A stretch of 45,368 nt of DNA from assembly GCF_002217475.1 (NCBI RefSeq), contig NZ_MUHH01000010.1:1-45368 (forward strand). Direction: 5' to 3'. Positions 23,721-33,485 of this stretch are shown piece by piece. A program made the translations under genes and the position numbers. The notes below the pieces were generated by a model that worked only from the letters and a program-made list of their open reading frames with translations, was not told the origin of the DNA and made no database searches. The DNA is from Flavobacterium tructae. Lineage in GTDB: Bacteria > Bacteroidota > Bacteroidia > Flavobacteriales > Flavobacteriaceae. The stretch's first letter is position 1. Each line of letters begins with the position of its first letter.

Positions 23721-25736
23721 TTATTGAAGATTGATATTGACTGTACTTCCGTCTTTGATAATTTTCTTAACTATTGTTTTTTTGCCTTCAGAGATTGTTA
23801 TTTTTAGTTTTTTATCGACTCTTTCCACTGTAATATCAAAATCATGTTCAAATGCATTGATGTGGCGCAATTTCATCATGGGCCAGGATTTAGGAAGACG
23901 TGGAGTGAAGTCAAACGAGTTCAGTGCTGTAGGTCGGATGCCAAATAACCCTTCGGTGAAAATTCGGCAATACAATCCGCTCTCTGCTGAAAGATGACGC
24001 TGATCACCTTCAGGATAGGCTTCTACAGGGTAGGGAACATGATCTCCTAATAAACGACGGTTAGAATAGTAATGTAAAAAATCCAGTGCTTTGTCTGTTT
24101 CACCAGCGGCGAGAACGCCTCTTAGGGCATACAAAGTCGAACGGTCCCAGAAAATTTTGTCACCCGCAATACTGGCAAGACCATCTTTTGTCCATAACCT
24201 TGGCGAGAATAAGGCGTTTATAGTTCCTTCTTTCCGGTCGTAAATACCCATCGCGAGCGGGGTACAGATCCAGGCTCTTAGAATATCATTTTCTTTGTAG
24301 TATTTGTAGGTTTCAAAGCCTTCGACTTTAGCTCCGAAATACTTCTCAATCGCTGCTTTTAATTTTTCGGCCTCTGCTTTGTAAGCTTTAAGCTGTGCTT
24401 TATTTTTTCCTAAAGCTTTACCCAAATAAACAGCAGAATTCAAAGCATCATAATATAAGGAAGAGGTGTTTAAATTGGCTTTTCCGGCAGGAAGACGGCC
24501 TTCAAGTTCATCAGAATTGGATGTTACGATACCATCAGAATTTAATTTTCTATGGCAATACTCCAGACACCATTCGATCAGGGGCCATAATTGTTTGGCT
24601 TCATTTGTATTTCCTCTTGAAAGAGCATAACGCGAAGCTCCATAAGCAATCATTGCTCCGTCGCCACGATCACCGGCTCCGGCCCAAATATCAGTTCCTT
24701 CGGCTACAATCGAACTCGGAATAGGCTGGTATTCTTTGTTCATAAATTTTGCAAATTGCAAATAAGCATTTAACGAGGCCTGATTACCATATTCATATCC
24801 TAAAAAAGGAAAAAACGGACCTATATATTCGGCCTGATCATTGGCCCAGATAGCAGCATAGTAAGATTCTCCTCCGGGGCCGTGCATTGGACCGCCTTTG
24901 GTTTCAAAAATACTTTCGGAAGCTCTGATTTTAGCAAAGGCAAATTCAGTATTTAAAACGGGATCCGGCGTTTCTAAGATCAGTTTACTCCATATTTGAT
25001 TAATGAATTGAGTACGTTTTTCTTTTTCTTCTTTGGCATTTACAACAGGAACCTGCTCGTTTGTTTTGACACCCGAATAGAAAACAGAAAAACTAACTAC
25101 TTCATTGGTCTTAAGATTAAAACTCCCGGAATTAGAGAGGTCAACATGTACAGCATAACTGCCTTCTGTTCCTTTTGACGGATCTGTGGTATAAACGGTA
25201 TTCGATTTTGGAATTTCTACGGCACAGGTTTTTTCAGATATGTTTTTAAGGGTATAAATTTCAAAATAACCGGCTAAAGTTGTCGACGGGAAAAATTGTC
25301 GGGTCAATTCCAGAGTATTGCCGGCTTTACTCTTAACGAGCAAGGTTCCGTCCAGAGTTAGTGAAGTCACTTTTTCTGCCACGATAGGTTTGTAGTTTAC
25401 GGTGACCAAATTAAAACCGTCCTGCGCAAACCTTCGTGTTAAACTGGCATGAGTATTATTAGGGATGGTTCTGAGCATGGGCCATACCAAGCTGCGGGTA
25501 GCATGGAACGAACCATCTGCCGCAACGCCATACCTTAGAACGGCCGAAATCTTCTTACCACTCATTTCAATATGATCGTCATGCGGAATATTGTTGTTGA
25601 TTTGCCAGGAAATAGTACCGTCCGGATTGATTTGCCAGCGTCGGTCTTCCTGCGAAAATGTTTTACCCATTATCGAGCAAAAAGCGACAAGGACGAATAG
25701 AATGTGTTTTTGTTTTTTCTCAAAGAATCTCTTCAT
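23721..25736 (-). CDS. Six-hairpin (alpha/alpha)6 glycosidase-like protein
   Basis: A 671-residue exported protein (signal peptide around HILFVLVAFCSIMGKTFSQ). The N-terminal 250 residues are beta-rich. The rest is a helical toroid pattern (ANDQAEYIGPFFPFLGY, GAGDRGDGAMIAYGASRYAL, DSLYYDALNSAVYL-like repeats, WDRSTLYALRGVLAAGETDKALDF), as in GH15/63/78-type six-hairpin enzymes. Acidic residues in WANDQAEY and the EGTDIWAGAGDRGDG segment may be catalytic. I cannot assign a GH number. It is divergent from a GH36 alpha-galactosidase across an 860-bp gap, which suggests action on one galactose-containing substrate. No T9SS tail was seen. Confidence 0.65.
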   Translation of the reverse strand: MKRFFEKKQKHILFVLVAFCSIMGKTFSQEDRRWQINPDGTISWQINNNIPHDDHIEMSGKKISAVLRYGVAADGSFHATRSLVWPMLRTIPNNTHASLTRRFAQDGFNLVTVNYKPIVAEKVTSLTLDGTLLVKSKAGNTLELTRQFFPSTTLAGYFEIYTLKNISEKTCAVEIPKSNTVYTTDPSKGTEGSYAVHVDLSNSGSFNLKTNEVVSFSVFYSGVKTNEQVPVVNAKEEKEKRTQFINQIWSKLILETPDPVLNTEFAFAKIRASESIFETKGGPMHGPGGESYYAAIWANDQAEYIGPFFPFLGYEYGNQASLNAYLQFAKFMNKEYQPIPSSIVAEGTDIWAGAGDRGDGAMIAYGASRYALSRGNTNEAKQLWPLIEWCLEYCHRKLNSDGIVTSNSDELEGRLPAGKANLNTSSLYYDALNSAVYLGKALGKNKAQLKAYKAEAEKLKAAIEKYFGAKVEGFETYKYYKENDILRAWICTPLAMGIYDRKEGTINALFSPRLWTKDGLASIAGDKIFWDRSTLYALRGVLAAGETDKALDFLHYYSNRRLLGDHVPYPVEAYPEGDQRHLSAESGLYCRIFTEGLFGIRPTALNSFDFTPRLPKSWPMMKLRHINAFEHDFDITVERVDKKLKITISEGKKTIVKKIIKDGSTVNINLQ

Positions 25737-26594
25737 TAGAATTGTTTTTTATAGATGTTGAATAATTACCGCCAGCTGCTTGTTATTTATCGTGTTAGTA
25801 GTATTTGTTTGTGTTGTTTTTAGATAAATTTTTTATTGGTTTTGTTTTAAAGACGTAGTTGCTTTTTGTCTTGAATTAACAACTGTTCGGGAATTTTCGA
25901 TGTCATCTTTTTTCTACTGACGGTAATTTTCATTATTTAGGAGTATAGTTTTATAGCTATTGTTTAGTCCAAAAGTATAAAGGTTCTATTCTTTAAGGGA
26001 ACAGTTCCTACCGGTTTTTTTGAGGATGCTTAGAAAGCAGCGATAAACAGGAAAAGTAAAGTGGGTAATATAGGATTAGGTAGTAGAAAGTTAAGATTGG
26101 TTTACGATGAAGGATTTTTTACGTTTTACGAAAATAAAAACCAATCGGATTGTTCAACAGTGAGGAAAAAGTTGAGGTTGCCTACAGTACAAAAAGGACC
26201 GGAAATAGTAAAGTTAAAAGATTAAAAATACTGTTGTTGTGAGGTTCTTTTCCGGGTTTGAAAAATCCACTTTTCGAGATAGGAGAAATATAGGTTTTGC
26301 TTCGAAGAGTATAAAATGATATTTCATTAGATTTTTTACTTTATTAATAGTAATGGTCTTTTATAGAATAAAAACAAGGTAATATAGTATTATAATTATT
26401 GGTATAATGTTGTTTAAGAAAAATGCTTTTTGGAATAGATCAGAACAAACTGGTAGGTACCGGTGTGTACGGATGCTTGATTGTTATACTTTTGAAACTC
26501 ATTTTAGATTAAAGGAATAAAATAAAGAATACCACAAACCAACCATAAAAACCAACCATAAAAACCAACCATTTACTATTATTGAACCCTTTTT
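25737..26594. other. Long gene-free divergent region between two glycosidase genes
   Basis: No ORF longer than about 20 codons has coding character here. The right end holds a possible -7 box TACTTTTG (26487-26494), 100 bp ahead of the GH36 start, and then a 13-bp tandem repeat (26536-26572). The rest is AT-rich and without strong hairpins that I can see. Its length suggests binding sites for a regulator not encoded in the window. Confidence 0.5.
26536..26572 (+). repeat. Three tandem copies of AAAAACCAACCAT
   Basis: Copies at 26536-26546 (first two bases missing), 26547-26559 and 26560-26572 have an exact 13-bp period. They lie 23-59 bp upstream of the GH36 ATG, between the possible -7 box and the start, hence in the probable mRNA leader. 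They could bind a regulator or arise from slippage. Confidence 0.7.
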
Positions 26595-28793
26595 ATGAAA
26601 AAAATACTATTTCTATTAGTCTTTACATTTCTGTTTTGTAAAGTTAATGCGCAGGAGGAACAAATTCAGATCGAAACTCAAAATACGGCTTTGATTTTAA
26701 AGGTAGGAAAGAACGGTTTGCTTTATCAGTCTTATTTAGGGACGAAACTAAGAGATAATTCAGGATACAATGCGGTTTCGAAAGAGAGTACCAAAACATT
26801 TGTGGTTAACGACGGAAATCCGCTGGTTAATTTAAGGCATCAGGCTTACCCGACTTTTGGAACAGAGAATTTGTTTGAACCCGCAATTCGAATGACTCAT
26901 AATGACGGTAATCCCTCTCTGGAATTAAACTATGTAAACCATAGTACACAAAAATTAGATGCTAACACTACCGAAACTATTATCAAACTTAAAGATCCTG
27001 TATATCCGGTAGAAGTTACACTGCATTATAAGGCTTTTTATAACGAGAATACGATAGAACAATGGACTGAAATTGTACACCATGAAAAGAAACCGGTTAT
27101 GCTGTACAATTATGCGTCATCAATGTTGCATTTTGATGCCGATCATTATTGGCTGACTCAATTTCACGGAGACTGGGCTAAAGAAGCTCGCATGCAGGAA
27201 AGTGAATTAACGAGTGGTACGAAAGTAATTGACTCGAAATTAGGGGTCCGTACAAATATGTATCAAACACCGGTTTTCTTTCTGTCTCTAAATGCTAAAG
27301 CCAATGAAAATTCGGGTGAACTTGTGGCGGGAACGATTGCTTGGTCCGGAAATTTTAAGTTTGCTTTTGAATTGGACAATAAAAATTCGCTTCGAATCAG
27401 CTCCGGAATCAATCCGTTTGCTTCTGAGTATAATCTTCAGCCGGGAAAAGTATTCACAACGCCGTCTTTTATTTATACTTTTTCGAATAAAGGAAAAGGG
27501 CAGGCCAGTAGAAACCTTCATTCATGGGCCAAAAAATACGGAGTGAAAGATGGAGAAAAATCCCGTCTGACCTTATTGAACAATTGGGAAACAACCTTCT
27601 TCAATTTTGATGAAAAGAAATTGACCGACATGTTTGCCGATTCCAAAACGTTGGGCGTTGACATGTTCTTGCTGGATGATGGCTGGTTTGGAAATAAATA
27701 TCCAAGAAGCGGCGATAAATCAGGGCTTGGAGATTGGCAGGCTACCAAAACAAAGCTGCCAAATGGTATTGGTTTCCTGATGCAGGAGGCTGAAAAAACG
27801 GGAATAAAGTTCGGAATTTGGATCGAACCCGAAATGGTGAATCCGAAAAGTGAATTGTACGAGAAACATCCGGATTGGGTATTGAAATTGCCTAATCGAC
27901 CGGAAAGTTATTACCGTACCCAATTGGTTTTAGATTTATGTAATCCGCAGGTGCAGGATTTCGTATTCAAAACAGTAGACGATATTATGCAGACAAAACA
28001 GGGGGTAGCTTTCTTTAAATGGGATTGCAACAGAATGATGACTAATGCTTATTCTGCCTATCTGAAAAATCAGCAGTCACATTTGTTTATTGAATACACC
28101 AGAGGTTTGTATAAAGTTTTGGACCGCATTAAAACGAAATATCCAAATTTACCCATGATGCTTTGTGCCGGAGGAGGAGGCAGAACCGATTACGGATTAC
28201 TTCAATATTTTACAGAGTTTTGGGCAAGCGACAATACCGATCCTTTCAACAGAGTATTCATACAATGGGGATATTCGCAGTTTTTTCCGGCCTTTTCAAT
28301 TTGTAACCATGTAACTTCCTGGGGAAATCAATCCATTAAATTCAAGACCGATGTGGCGATGATGGGTAAATTAGGTTTTGATATTAATGTAAAAGAACTG
28401 AAAGAAAAAGAATTGAAATATTGCCAGGAAGCCGTAGTTAATTATAAACGATTGAGTCCGGTAATTTGGCACGGTGACCTGTACCGAATGATTTCTCCTT
28501 ATGAGGAAAGCCGTGCGGTATTGATGTATGTGAACGAGTCGAAAAGTAAAGCGGTTTTGTTCTCCTACACGCTTCATCCACTTTATGATCCACAATATAA
28601 TCCGGTTCGTTTTCAAGGTTTAGATCCAAATAAAACTTATAAAGTAGAAGAAATAAACCTAATGCCCGAGGCAAAGAAATCAGTCGAAGAATCCGGAGAA
28701 TCTTTTACGGGAGATTATTTAATGAATGTTGGTTTACGGGTTTCTTCGTCTAAGGTCGAAACCAGCGTTGTTCTCGAAATTACTGAATTGTAG
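26595..28793 (+). CDS. GH36 alpha-galactosidase
   Basis: A 732-residue exported enzyme (signal peptide LFLLVFTFLFCKVNAQ). It has the normal GH36 layout: N-terminal beta-supersandwich, then a (beta/alpha)8 barrel from about 330, and a C-terminal beta domain. Motifs are FLLDDGWFGN at about 355, GIWIEPEMVNP near 410, FFKWDCNRMM with the nucleophile D477, and ASDNTDPFNR with the likely acid/base D546. It releases alpha-1,6-linked galactose from oligosaccharides such as raffinose-family sugars or galactomannan. Family length is about 730, so the gene is intact. It ends before a long hairpin terminator. Confidence 0.9.
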   Translation: MKKILFLLVFTFLFCKVNAQEEQIQIETQNTALILKVGKNGLLYQSYLGTKLRDNSGYNAVSKESTKTFVVNDGNPLVNLRHQAYPTFGTENLFEPAIRMTHNDGNPSLELNYVNHSTQKLDANTTETIIKLKDPVYPVEVTLHYKAFYNENTIEQWTEIVHHEKKPVMLYNYASSMLHFDADHYWLTQFHGDWAKEARMQESELTSGTKVIDSKLGVRTNMYQTPVFFLSLNAKANENSGELVAGTIAWSGNFKFAFELDNKNSLRISSGINPFASEYNLQPGKVFTTPSFIYTFSNKGKGQASRNLHSWAKKYGVKDGEKSRLTLLNNWETTFFNFDEKKLTDMFADSKTLGVDMFLLDDGWFGNKYPRSGDKSGLGDWQATKTKLPNGIGFLMQEAEKTGIKFGIWIEPEMVNPKSELYEKHPDWVLKLPNRPESYYRTQLVLDLCNPQVQDFVFKTVDDIMQTKQGVAFFKWDCNRMMTNAYSAYLKNQQSHLFIEYTRGLYKVLDRIKTKYPNLPMMLCAGGGGRTDYGLLQYFTEFWASDNTDPFNRVFIQWGYSQFFPAFSICNHVTSWGNQSIKFKTDVAMMGKLGFDINVKELKEKELKYCQEAVVNYKRLSPVIWHGDLYRMISPYEESRAVLMYVNESKSKAVLFSYTLHPLYDPQYNPVRFQGLDPNKTYKVEEINLMPEAKKSVEESGESFTGDYLMNVGLRVSSSKVETSVVLEITEL

Positions 28794-28817
28794 TTAAATT
28801 AGTTTTTTGTATAGACG

Positions 28818-28858
28818 AAAAGCCTTTCGATGGAAAATCTCCATTTTGAAGGGCTTTT
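28818..28858 (+). terminator. Hairpin terminator after the GH36 gene
   Basis: AAAAGCCTTTC (28818-28828) pairs with GAAGGGCTTTT (28848-28858), with one G-U. The loop contains a second pair ATGGA/TCCAT. A T-run follows. It starts about 25 bp past the stop codon. Confidence 0.8.
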
Positions 28859-29128
28859 TTATTTTAATAGTGAAGCAGAAAGGAAATAGCTTCAAATGAA
28901 TAATTATAACCAGTTGGGTGTTTTGAAAAGTAATAGCCACAGATTAGCGGATTAAAAAGATTCGAAAATCTGCAGACTCGAGCGATAGCGAACAGGCGAA
29001 GCAATCTGTAAGATCTGCGTGTGAAAAAAAATCTTAGACATAGAAACATTTAAACCCGACAGGTTTTTATAACCTGTCGGGTTTGACTATCAAATGTAAA
29101 AAAGCATCATAGATTATAAGGAAGCAGT
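28859..29128. repeat. Interspersed-repeat-like filler ending in a perfect hairpin
   Basis: The stretch between the GH36 terminator and the convergent S8 gene has no gene. It contains strings (AGCCACAGATTAGCGGATT near 28937, AATCTGCAGACTCGAGCGATA near 28967, GATCTGCGTG near 29012) of the kind I associate with dispersed intergenic repeats of Flavobacterium. It ends in a perfect 13-bp stem, AAACCCGACAGGT (29052-29064) with its complement (29072-29084), which can terminate the leftward S8 gene. Confidence 0.5.
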
Positions 29129-31843
29129 TTAAAAAACCGCAATCTTTCCCGTTTGTACCCCGCCCGAACTTGTTATTATTTTATAGAGATAAATTCCTGA
29201 AGGCGTATTTTTTAAATTGATACTATTGATTTTAGAAAGAAACGAAGAAGTAACAATATTTTGTCCGCTAACATTGTAGAGATAAAAAGTAGCAGCTTCC
29301 TCTTTTTTGGCTTCAATATTTAATTCTTCATTTTTGCTTAGTAGGGTTGGGTAAATCAAAAACAAATCATCACCTAGATAGTTAGCATCAATAATTTGGG
29401 AGCTTACGGTAGTATTGCTCCCTAATAGTATATTGATTTTATATTTATTATTGCCTTTTATTGGAGTTGTATCCAGAAAAGAAAGTGTTTTTGATTGGAT
29501 GTCGTTTAGAGTACTGATCACACTTTCAGCTGAATTATTAATCTTCACTAAATCTATTCTTTTGATGTTGTATAAGCTAAAAACACTGACACTTATCTTT
29601 ATTTGATCTTCTTCGAAAACTTCTGCTGAAGCCAATTCAAAGTAGCAATTTGAGTTTTGATCATACTGTAAGGTCGACTCGCTTTTTATTCCTTCACTAT
29701 CATTTATCACAGGAGTAACCGTATAAATTTTCGCGTCAGTATAGACATAATTGTTGTTCGTTATTTGTTCTTTAAACTCTAAACGGTCATTGGTCAATTG
29801 ATAAATTTTAAACGAAGCGACATCCGCAGGTTTGTCCCAATTAATTTCTGTTGTGCCATCGCATACTAAACTGGTTCTAATGTTTAAATCATAAGAAACC
29901 GTAAAGGGATCCGAAACGTAATCTGTATTGCCAATGGTCATTTTCAGTTTTGCTTTCGAGAATTTTTTCTCTGCAGGAGTATAATTAAACTGCTCACTAT
30001 CCAGATTGATACTATTTGCTATAATTTCCCAGGTTTGACCATCATTATAACTGATCGATAATTGACCAGAGGTACCGGAAAAGGAAGAACTCCATTTGAA
30101 AGGAGAAATTATTTTCCCATCGTAAGGAAAATTATCATTAACAACTGGATAATTCCATTCAAAACCATTTTTCGTTTCATATTCATAGGCGATACTGTAA
30201 TCCTGAGAAGCATTTGAGACGTATACGCCGTTAATAGCAATAGTATAGGATCCGGATGTAGGGTTTTCAATCGATACCTGTTCGATAGTATTCAGTTTAT
30301 CTTTTCCTTTAGTGGCAGGTTGCTGAGGATTTTCAGGATTCAGAACCCAGGGTAAAAAAGTAGTAGGATCGGCCGAAATAACTTCGAGATCTAAATCGTT
30401 TACCAAACTTATATTACTGTTGATAGCTGCGGGTAAGTCGTTCCAGACTAATGTTATTTTTAAGTTTTTCGCATTAGCAGGAACTGTAATGGTATGTGAG
30501 TTCGTTTGACCGGAAGCCAATTTATCGGTTATAAATCTGTTTTCACTAATCGTTTTCAGACATTTATCAGCATTGATGTTGCCATAACCATAGGTGAAAT
30601 CAGGACCGGCGTTACCCAAATCTTTTGCACTATTAATTAGAATGGCTTTGGTTAAGGCATTAGACAAAGCAGTATTGTGTATCGTTTTATATTGTTGCTT
30701 CATAAGAGTGATAATCCCTGTGGCCAATGCGGTAGAATTTGATGTCCCTTGCGAGCTGTAAGCGACTAACTCCGGTTTTATTCTGCCATCATAAGCAGGA
30801 CCCTTTGACGAAAAAGACAGGATGACCTCATTCTGATCTATACAGCCAAAGGCAATACTGTTTTTAGATTGTTTGAAATTACCGGTAATAGATTTATAGC
30901 CCTCCAATCCTTTATTACCGGATGAAAAACAATGAGTCAAGTCGGGATTTAAGGTCAATTGATTGTCGTAAGCATTTGCGAGTGAACCATAAAAATTCTC
31001 AATCACTGTACCGTAAGAATGATTTTGAGTGGTGGCACCTTGTAAAGTTGCTATTTCGTCGGGGTAGAGATTCAAAAAGTCAGACGATTGCAATTTTGCT
31101 TTTATGGCGACCCCTTTTCCTAAAACAGAGCTATTCCCCAATCCCGAAACTATAGTGGCCATGGCAGTTGCGTGGCTTGATACCGTCGAAGACTGTGTTG
31201 AGGAAGGAATATGTTTATGGAAGAGATCAACATCTTTTAGGTCAAAAAGCTCATCTTTGATAGAGGCAATTTGATTTTCACCTGTGAGAAGAGGAAAATT
31301 AATAAGCGCTTTATTTATGGCATTGAGTGTAAAGTTTTGATCTGCTATTTTAGACTCGCTTTCAGGTTGAAGCGCTTCTTGTGAAACAGCCCTGACGCTG
31401 CTCAAGGGAATAATCTTATCAAGAATCGTTTTGGAATCACTTTCCAGGATTACAAGATGATCATCAAGTATTTTAACAACAGAAATGTTCGCCAGCTTCA
31501 AATCAGCAAGCAATGATTCAATGGCATCAGTGGCTATGATGTATTTTTTGCGTTCTCGATGATTTGAAAAATCCGATGGTAATTTCCAAAGATTATTAAC
31601 GGGAAGTATCTCTTTCAACGATCGATTGTATTTTGAACTTTTATTTTCAACAATACAATAGGTAGCATCTAATTTTTTTACAATAGTATACTGATTGCGA
31701 TGTGCATTTTCTATAGGGGTAAGAGAGTATTTTTCAAATGTTCCATCGCTTTCTTTCTTTAAGTATTGTTCCCATTTTTTGGAGTTTTGCGACAAACAGA
31801 TTGTCGTTACTATAAAAAGGAAAAACGTAATTTTTATCTTCAT
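29129..31843 (-). CDS. S8 (subtilisin-like) serine peptidase with T9SS sorting domain
   Basis: A 904-residue secreted protein with a signal peptide (FFLFIVTTICLSQ). The peptidase domain spans about 190-450: H224 in VSSHATAMATIVSG, oxyanion N310 in CFSSGNKG, and nucleophile S368 in YSSQGTSNSTALATG. The acidic residue is probably D197 in ASIKDELFD, which lacks the usual D-T/S-G. Beta domains follow (460-820), and the last 80 residues (FLIYPTLLSKNEELNIEAK, YLYNVSGQN, GIYLYKIITSSG, KIAVF) form a type A T9SS sorting domain. The protein should be exported across the outer membrane and anchored or released. It is monocistronic, facing the GH36 gene. Confidence 0.85.
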   Translation of the reverse strand: MKIKITFFLFIVTTICLSQNSKKWEQYLKKESDGTFEKYSLTPIENAHRNQYTIVKKLDATYCIVENKSSKYNRSLKEILPVNNLWKLPSDFSNHRERKKYIIATDAIESLLADLKLANISVVKILDDHLVILESDSKTILDKIIPLSSVRAVSQEALQPESESKIADQNFTLNAINKALINFPLLTGENQIASIKDELFDLKDVDLFHKHIPSSTQSSTVSSHATAMATIVSGLGNSSVLGKGVAIKAKLQSSDFLNLYPDEIATLQGATTQNHSYGTVIENFYGSLANAYDNQLTLNPDLTHCFSSGNKGLEGYKSITGNFKQSKNSIAFGCIDQNEVILSFSSKGPAYDGRIKPELVAYSSQGTSNSTALATGIITLMKQQYKTIHNTALSNALTKAILINSAKDLGNAGPDFTYGYGNINADKCLKTISENRFITDKLASGQTNSHTITVPANAKNLKITLVWNDLPAAINSNISLVNDLDLEVISADPTTFLPWVLNPENPQQPATKGKDKLNTIEQVSIENPTSGSYTIAINGVYVSNASQDYSIAYEYETKNGFEWNYPVVNDNFPYDGKIISPFKWSSSFSGTSGQLSISYNDGQTWEIIANSINLDSEQFNYTPAEKKFSKAKLKMTIGNTDYVSDPFTVSYDLNIRTSLVCDGTTEINWDKPADVASFKIYQLTNDRLEFKEQITNNNYVYTDAKIYTVTPVINDSEGIKSESTLQYDQNSNCYFELASAEVFEEDQIKISVSVFSLYNIKRIDLVKINNSAESVISTLNDIQSKTLSFLDTTPIKGNNKYKINILLGSNTTVSSQIIDANYLGDDLFLIYPTLLSKNEELNIEAKKEEAATFYLYNVSGQNIVTSSFLSKINSINLKNTPSGIYLYKIITSSGGVQTGKIAVF

Positions 31844-32409
31844 TTATTGTAGGTGTTAGGGCAATTGCAGCCATTTTGATCAATATTTTGATAAAACCGC
31901 CTTTTTTAGCGATATATTACTTTTTAGTTTAAGATAGAAATCTTTTTTAAACACTTCTAATTGAATTAAATATCGCCGCTAAAAAATCAAAGTTATCAAA
32001 ATATTTGTAAAAATTTTATTCCTTTTTATTTCGTTCGGAATTCGTGATTTTAGAAGGTTAAGTCCACTTTTAAGAGTTTTCAGTTGTATTTCAAAGCTGT
32101 TGAAAGTTATCAGATTCGTTTTCACCCGCGAAGTATACGAAATCTAAAATTAATAATTTTGAAGGAATTGTTTTAGAGTAATACGTTGATTTGTAATCGA
32201 TTGCTTGTTTTTATTGGGCTCATAGTGAATTTTATGCGATTACCGCATAAAAAATAGGGAAATAATTTAACAAAATACATTTAATTTGTTAAATTATTGT
32301 TTTTATAAGTATTTTAATACTAAATCTATGTAGTTTTGACAATAAAGTAGTAATATTTTGTAAAGACCCTAAAAATATCAACTTATTTAACTAACCAAAA
32401 CACTTTTAA
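31844..32409. other. Divergent region with an imperfect inverted repeat
   Basis: There is no ORF of note between the leftward S8 peptidase and the rightward M57-type gene. Positions 31881-31918 (CAATATTTTGATAA...TTTTTTAGCGATAT) are inverted at 31966-32007, with two small gaps, giving arms of about 40 bp around 47 bp. A second small hairpin, TTTTATGCG/CGCATAAAA, is at 32230-32252. Promoters of both genes must lie here, but I found no clean -7 box. Confidence 0.5.
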
Positions 32410-33240
32410 ATGAAAACAATTAAAACAACCTTACTTTTGTCGTGTATAGCGCTATCGCTATTGTCTTGTAATAAAGAGGATGAGGTAACTCAACCAAACA
32501 AAGAAGCTCTAACAGTATCACAAGATGTGTTAGATAAAATTAACTCACTTGCATTGAACACTAATGATGTTCAGGTAATTAAAAATACCAAATTAGACGG
32601 TACCACTGAAGATGCTTACCTGGTTGAAGGTGACATCATCATCACTGAAGCACAATTGAAACAAATGGATCTTCATGGAGGTATCACTTCAGAGCAATAC
32701 CGTACTACTAATTTAGTAGGTGCTCCAAGAACTATTAAAATTGTTGGATTGACCGGAACAGGTACAACAGCTCTTTCTGCTAATATGCAAGCCGGATTAC
32801 GTGCAGCAGTAAACAGATATAATAGTTTAGGATTGACGATTAACTTTACACTAACTTTCGGATCAAGTACTACAGGTGCAAACATAGTAGTAAGAAGACA
32901 ATCCGGAGGTGCCGGTGGAGTAGCCGGATTCCCTACTGGAGGAAATCCTTATAACTCAGTTACATTGTATTCTGGATTAGATACTTATTCTGTGAATGTA
33001 AACGCTCACGTAGCAGCACACGAAATTGGTCACTGTATTGGTTTACGTCATACAGACTATTTTAGCCGTCAAAGCTGTGGACAAAATTCAAACGAAGGAG
33101 CTGCTGGTGTTGGAGCAATTCATATTCCGGGAACTCCTACAGGATACGATTCAACTTCATACATGAGAGCTTGTTTCAGCTCAAATGAAACAGGAGCTTT
33201 CAATAGTAATGACATTACTGCTCTGAACTATCTATATTAG
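32410..33240 (+). CDS. M57-type HEIGH zinc metalloprotease, lipoprotein
   Basis: A 276-residue lipoprotein (LSCIALSLLSCNKEDE). The C-terminal domain carries VAAHEIGHCIGLRHTDYF, the extended HExxHxxGxxH zinc motif, with a Met-turn candidate in TSYMRACF about 45 residues later. This matches the M57/deuterolysin-like 'dual-action HEIGH' proteases of Bacteroidota. The 75 residues after the lipobox form a propeptide-like region. It is a single-gene unit closed by a terminator. Outer-membrane attachment is inferred from the lipobox. Confidence 0.85.
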   Translation: MKTIKTTLLLSCIALSLLSCNKEDEVTQPNKEALTVSQDVLDKINSLALNTNDVQVIKNTKLDGTTEDAYLVEGDIIITEAQLKQMDLHGGITSEQYRTTNLVGAPRTIKIVGLTGTGTTALSANMQAGLRAAVNRYNSLGLTINFTLTFGSSTTGANIVVRRQSGGAGGVAGFPTGGNPYNSVTLYSGLDTYSVNVNAHVAAHEIGHCIGLRHTDYFSRQSCGQNSNEGAAGVGAIHIPGTPTGYDSTSYMRACFSSNETGAFNSNDITALNYLY

Positions 33241-33273
33241 AAGTTGAATTAAGGCGTTCTTTGCAAAATATTC

Positions 33274-33301
33274 GAGGCTGTTCCGTAATTGGAGCAGCCT
33301 C
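33274..33301 (+). terminator. Intrinsic terminator after the M57-type gene
   Basis: GAGGCTGTTCC pairs with GGAGCAGCCTC (one G-U) around a 6-base loop. A T-rich stretch follows. Confidence 0.8.
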
Positions 33302-33485
33302 ACTTTGTTTTTAGTAACTGCTTACTTTTTTATGATGGATGGGACGATTAAATACCTTGTATCCATCCTGACTTTTTTTGGATAATTTAAAACAGTACAT
33401 TAAAAGTAAAACGGGTAATTCTACGTAGCTGTAAGATTGTATTTTGTACTAGATTTATTACTTAAACCCTAATAATCGACAAATC

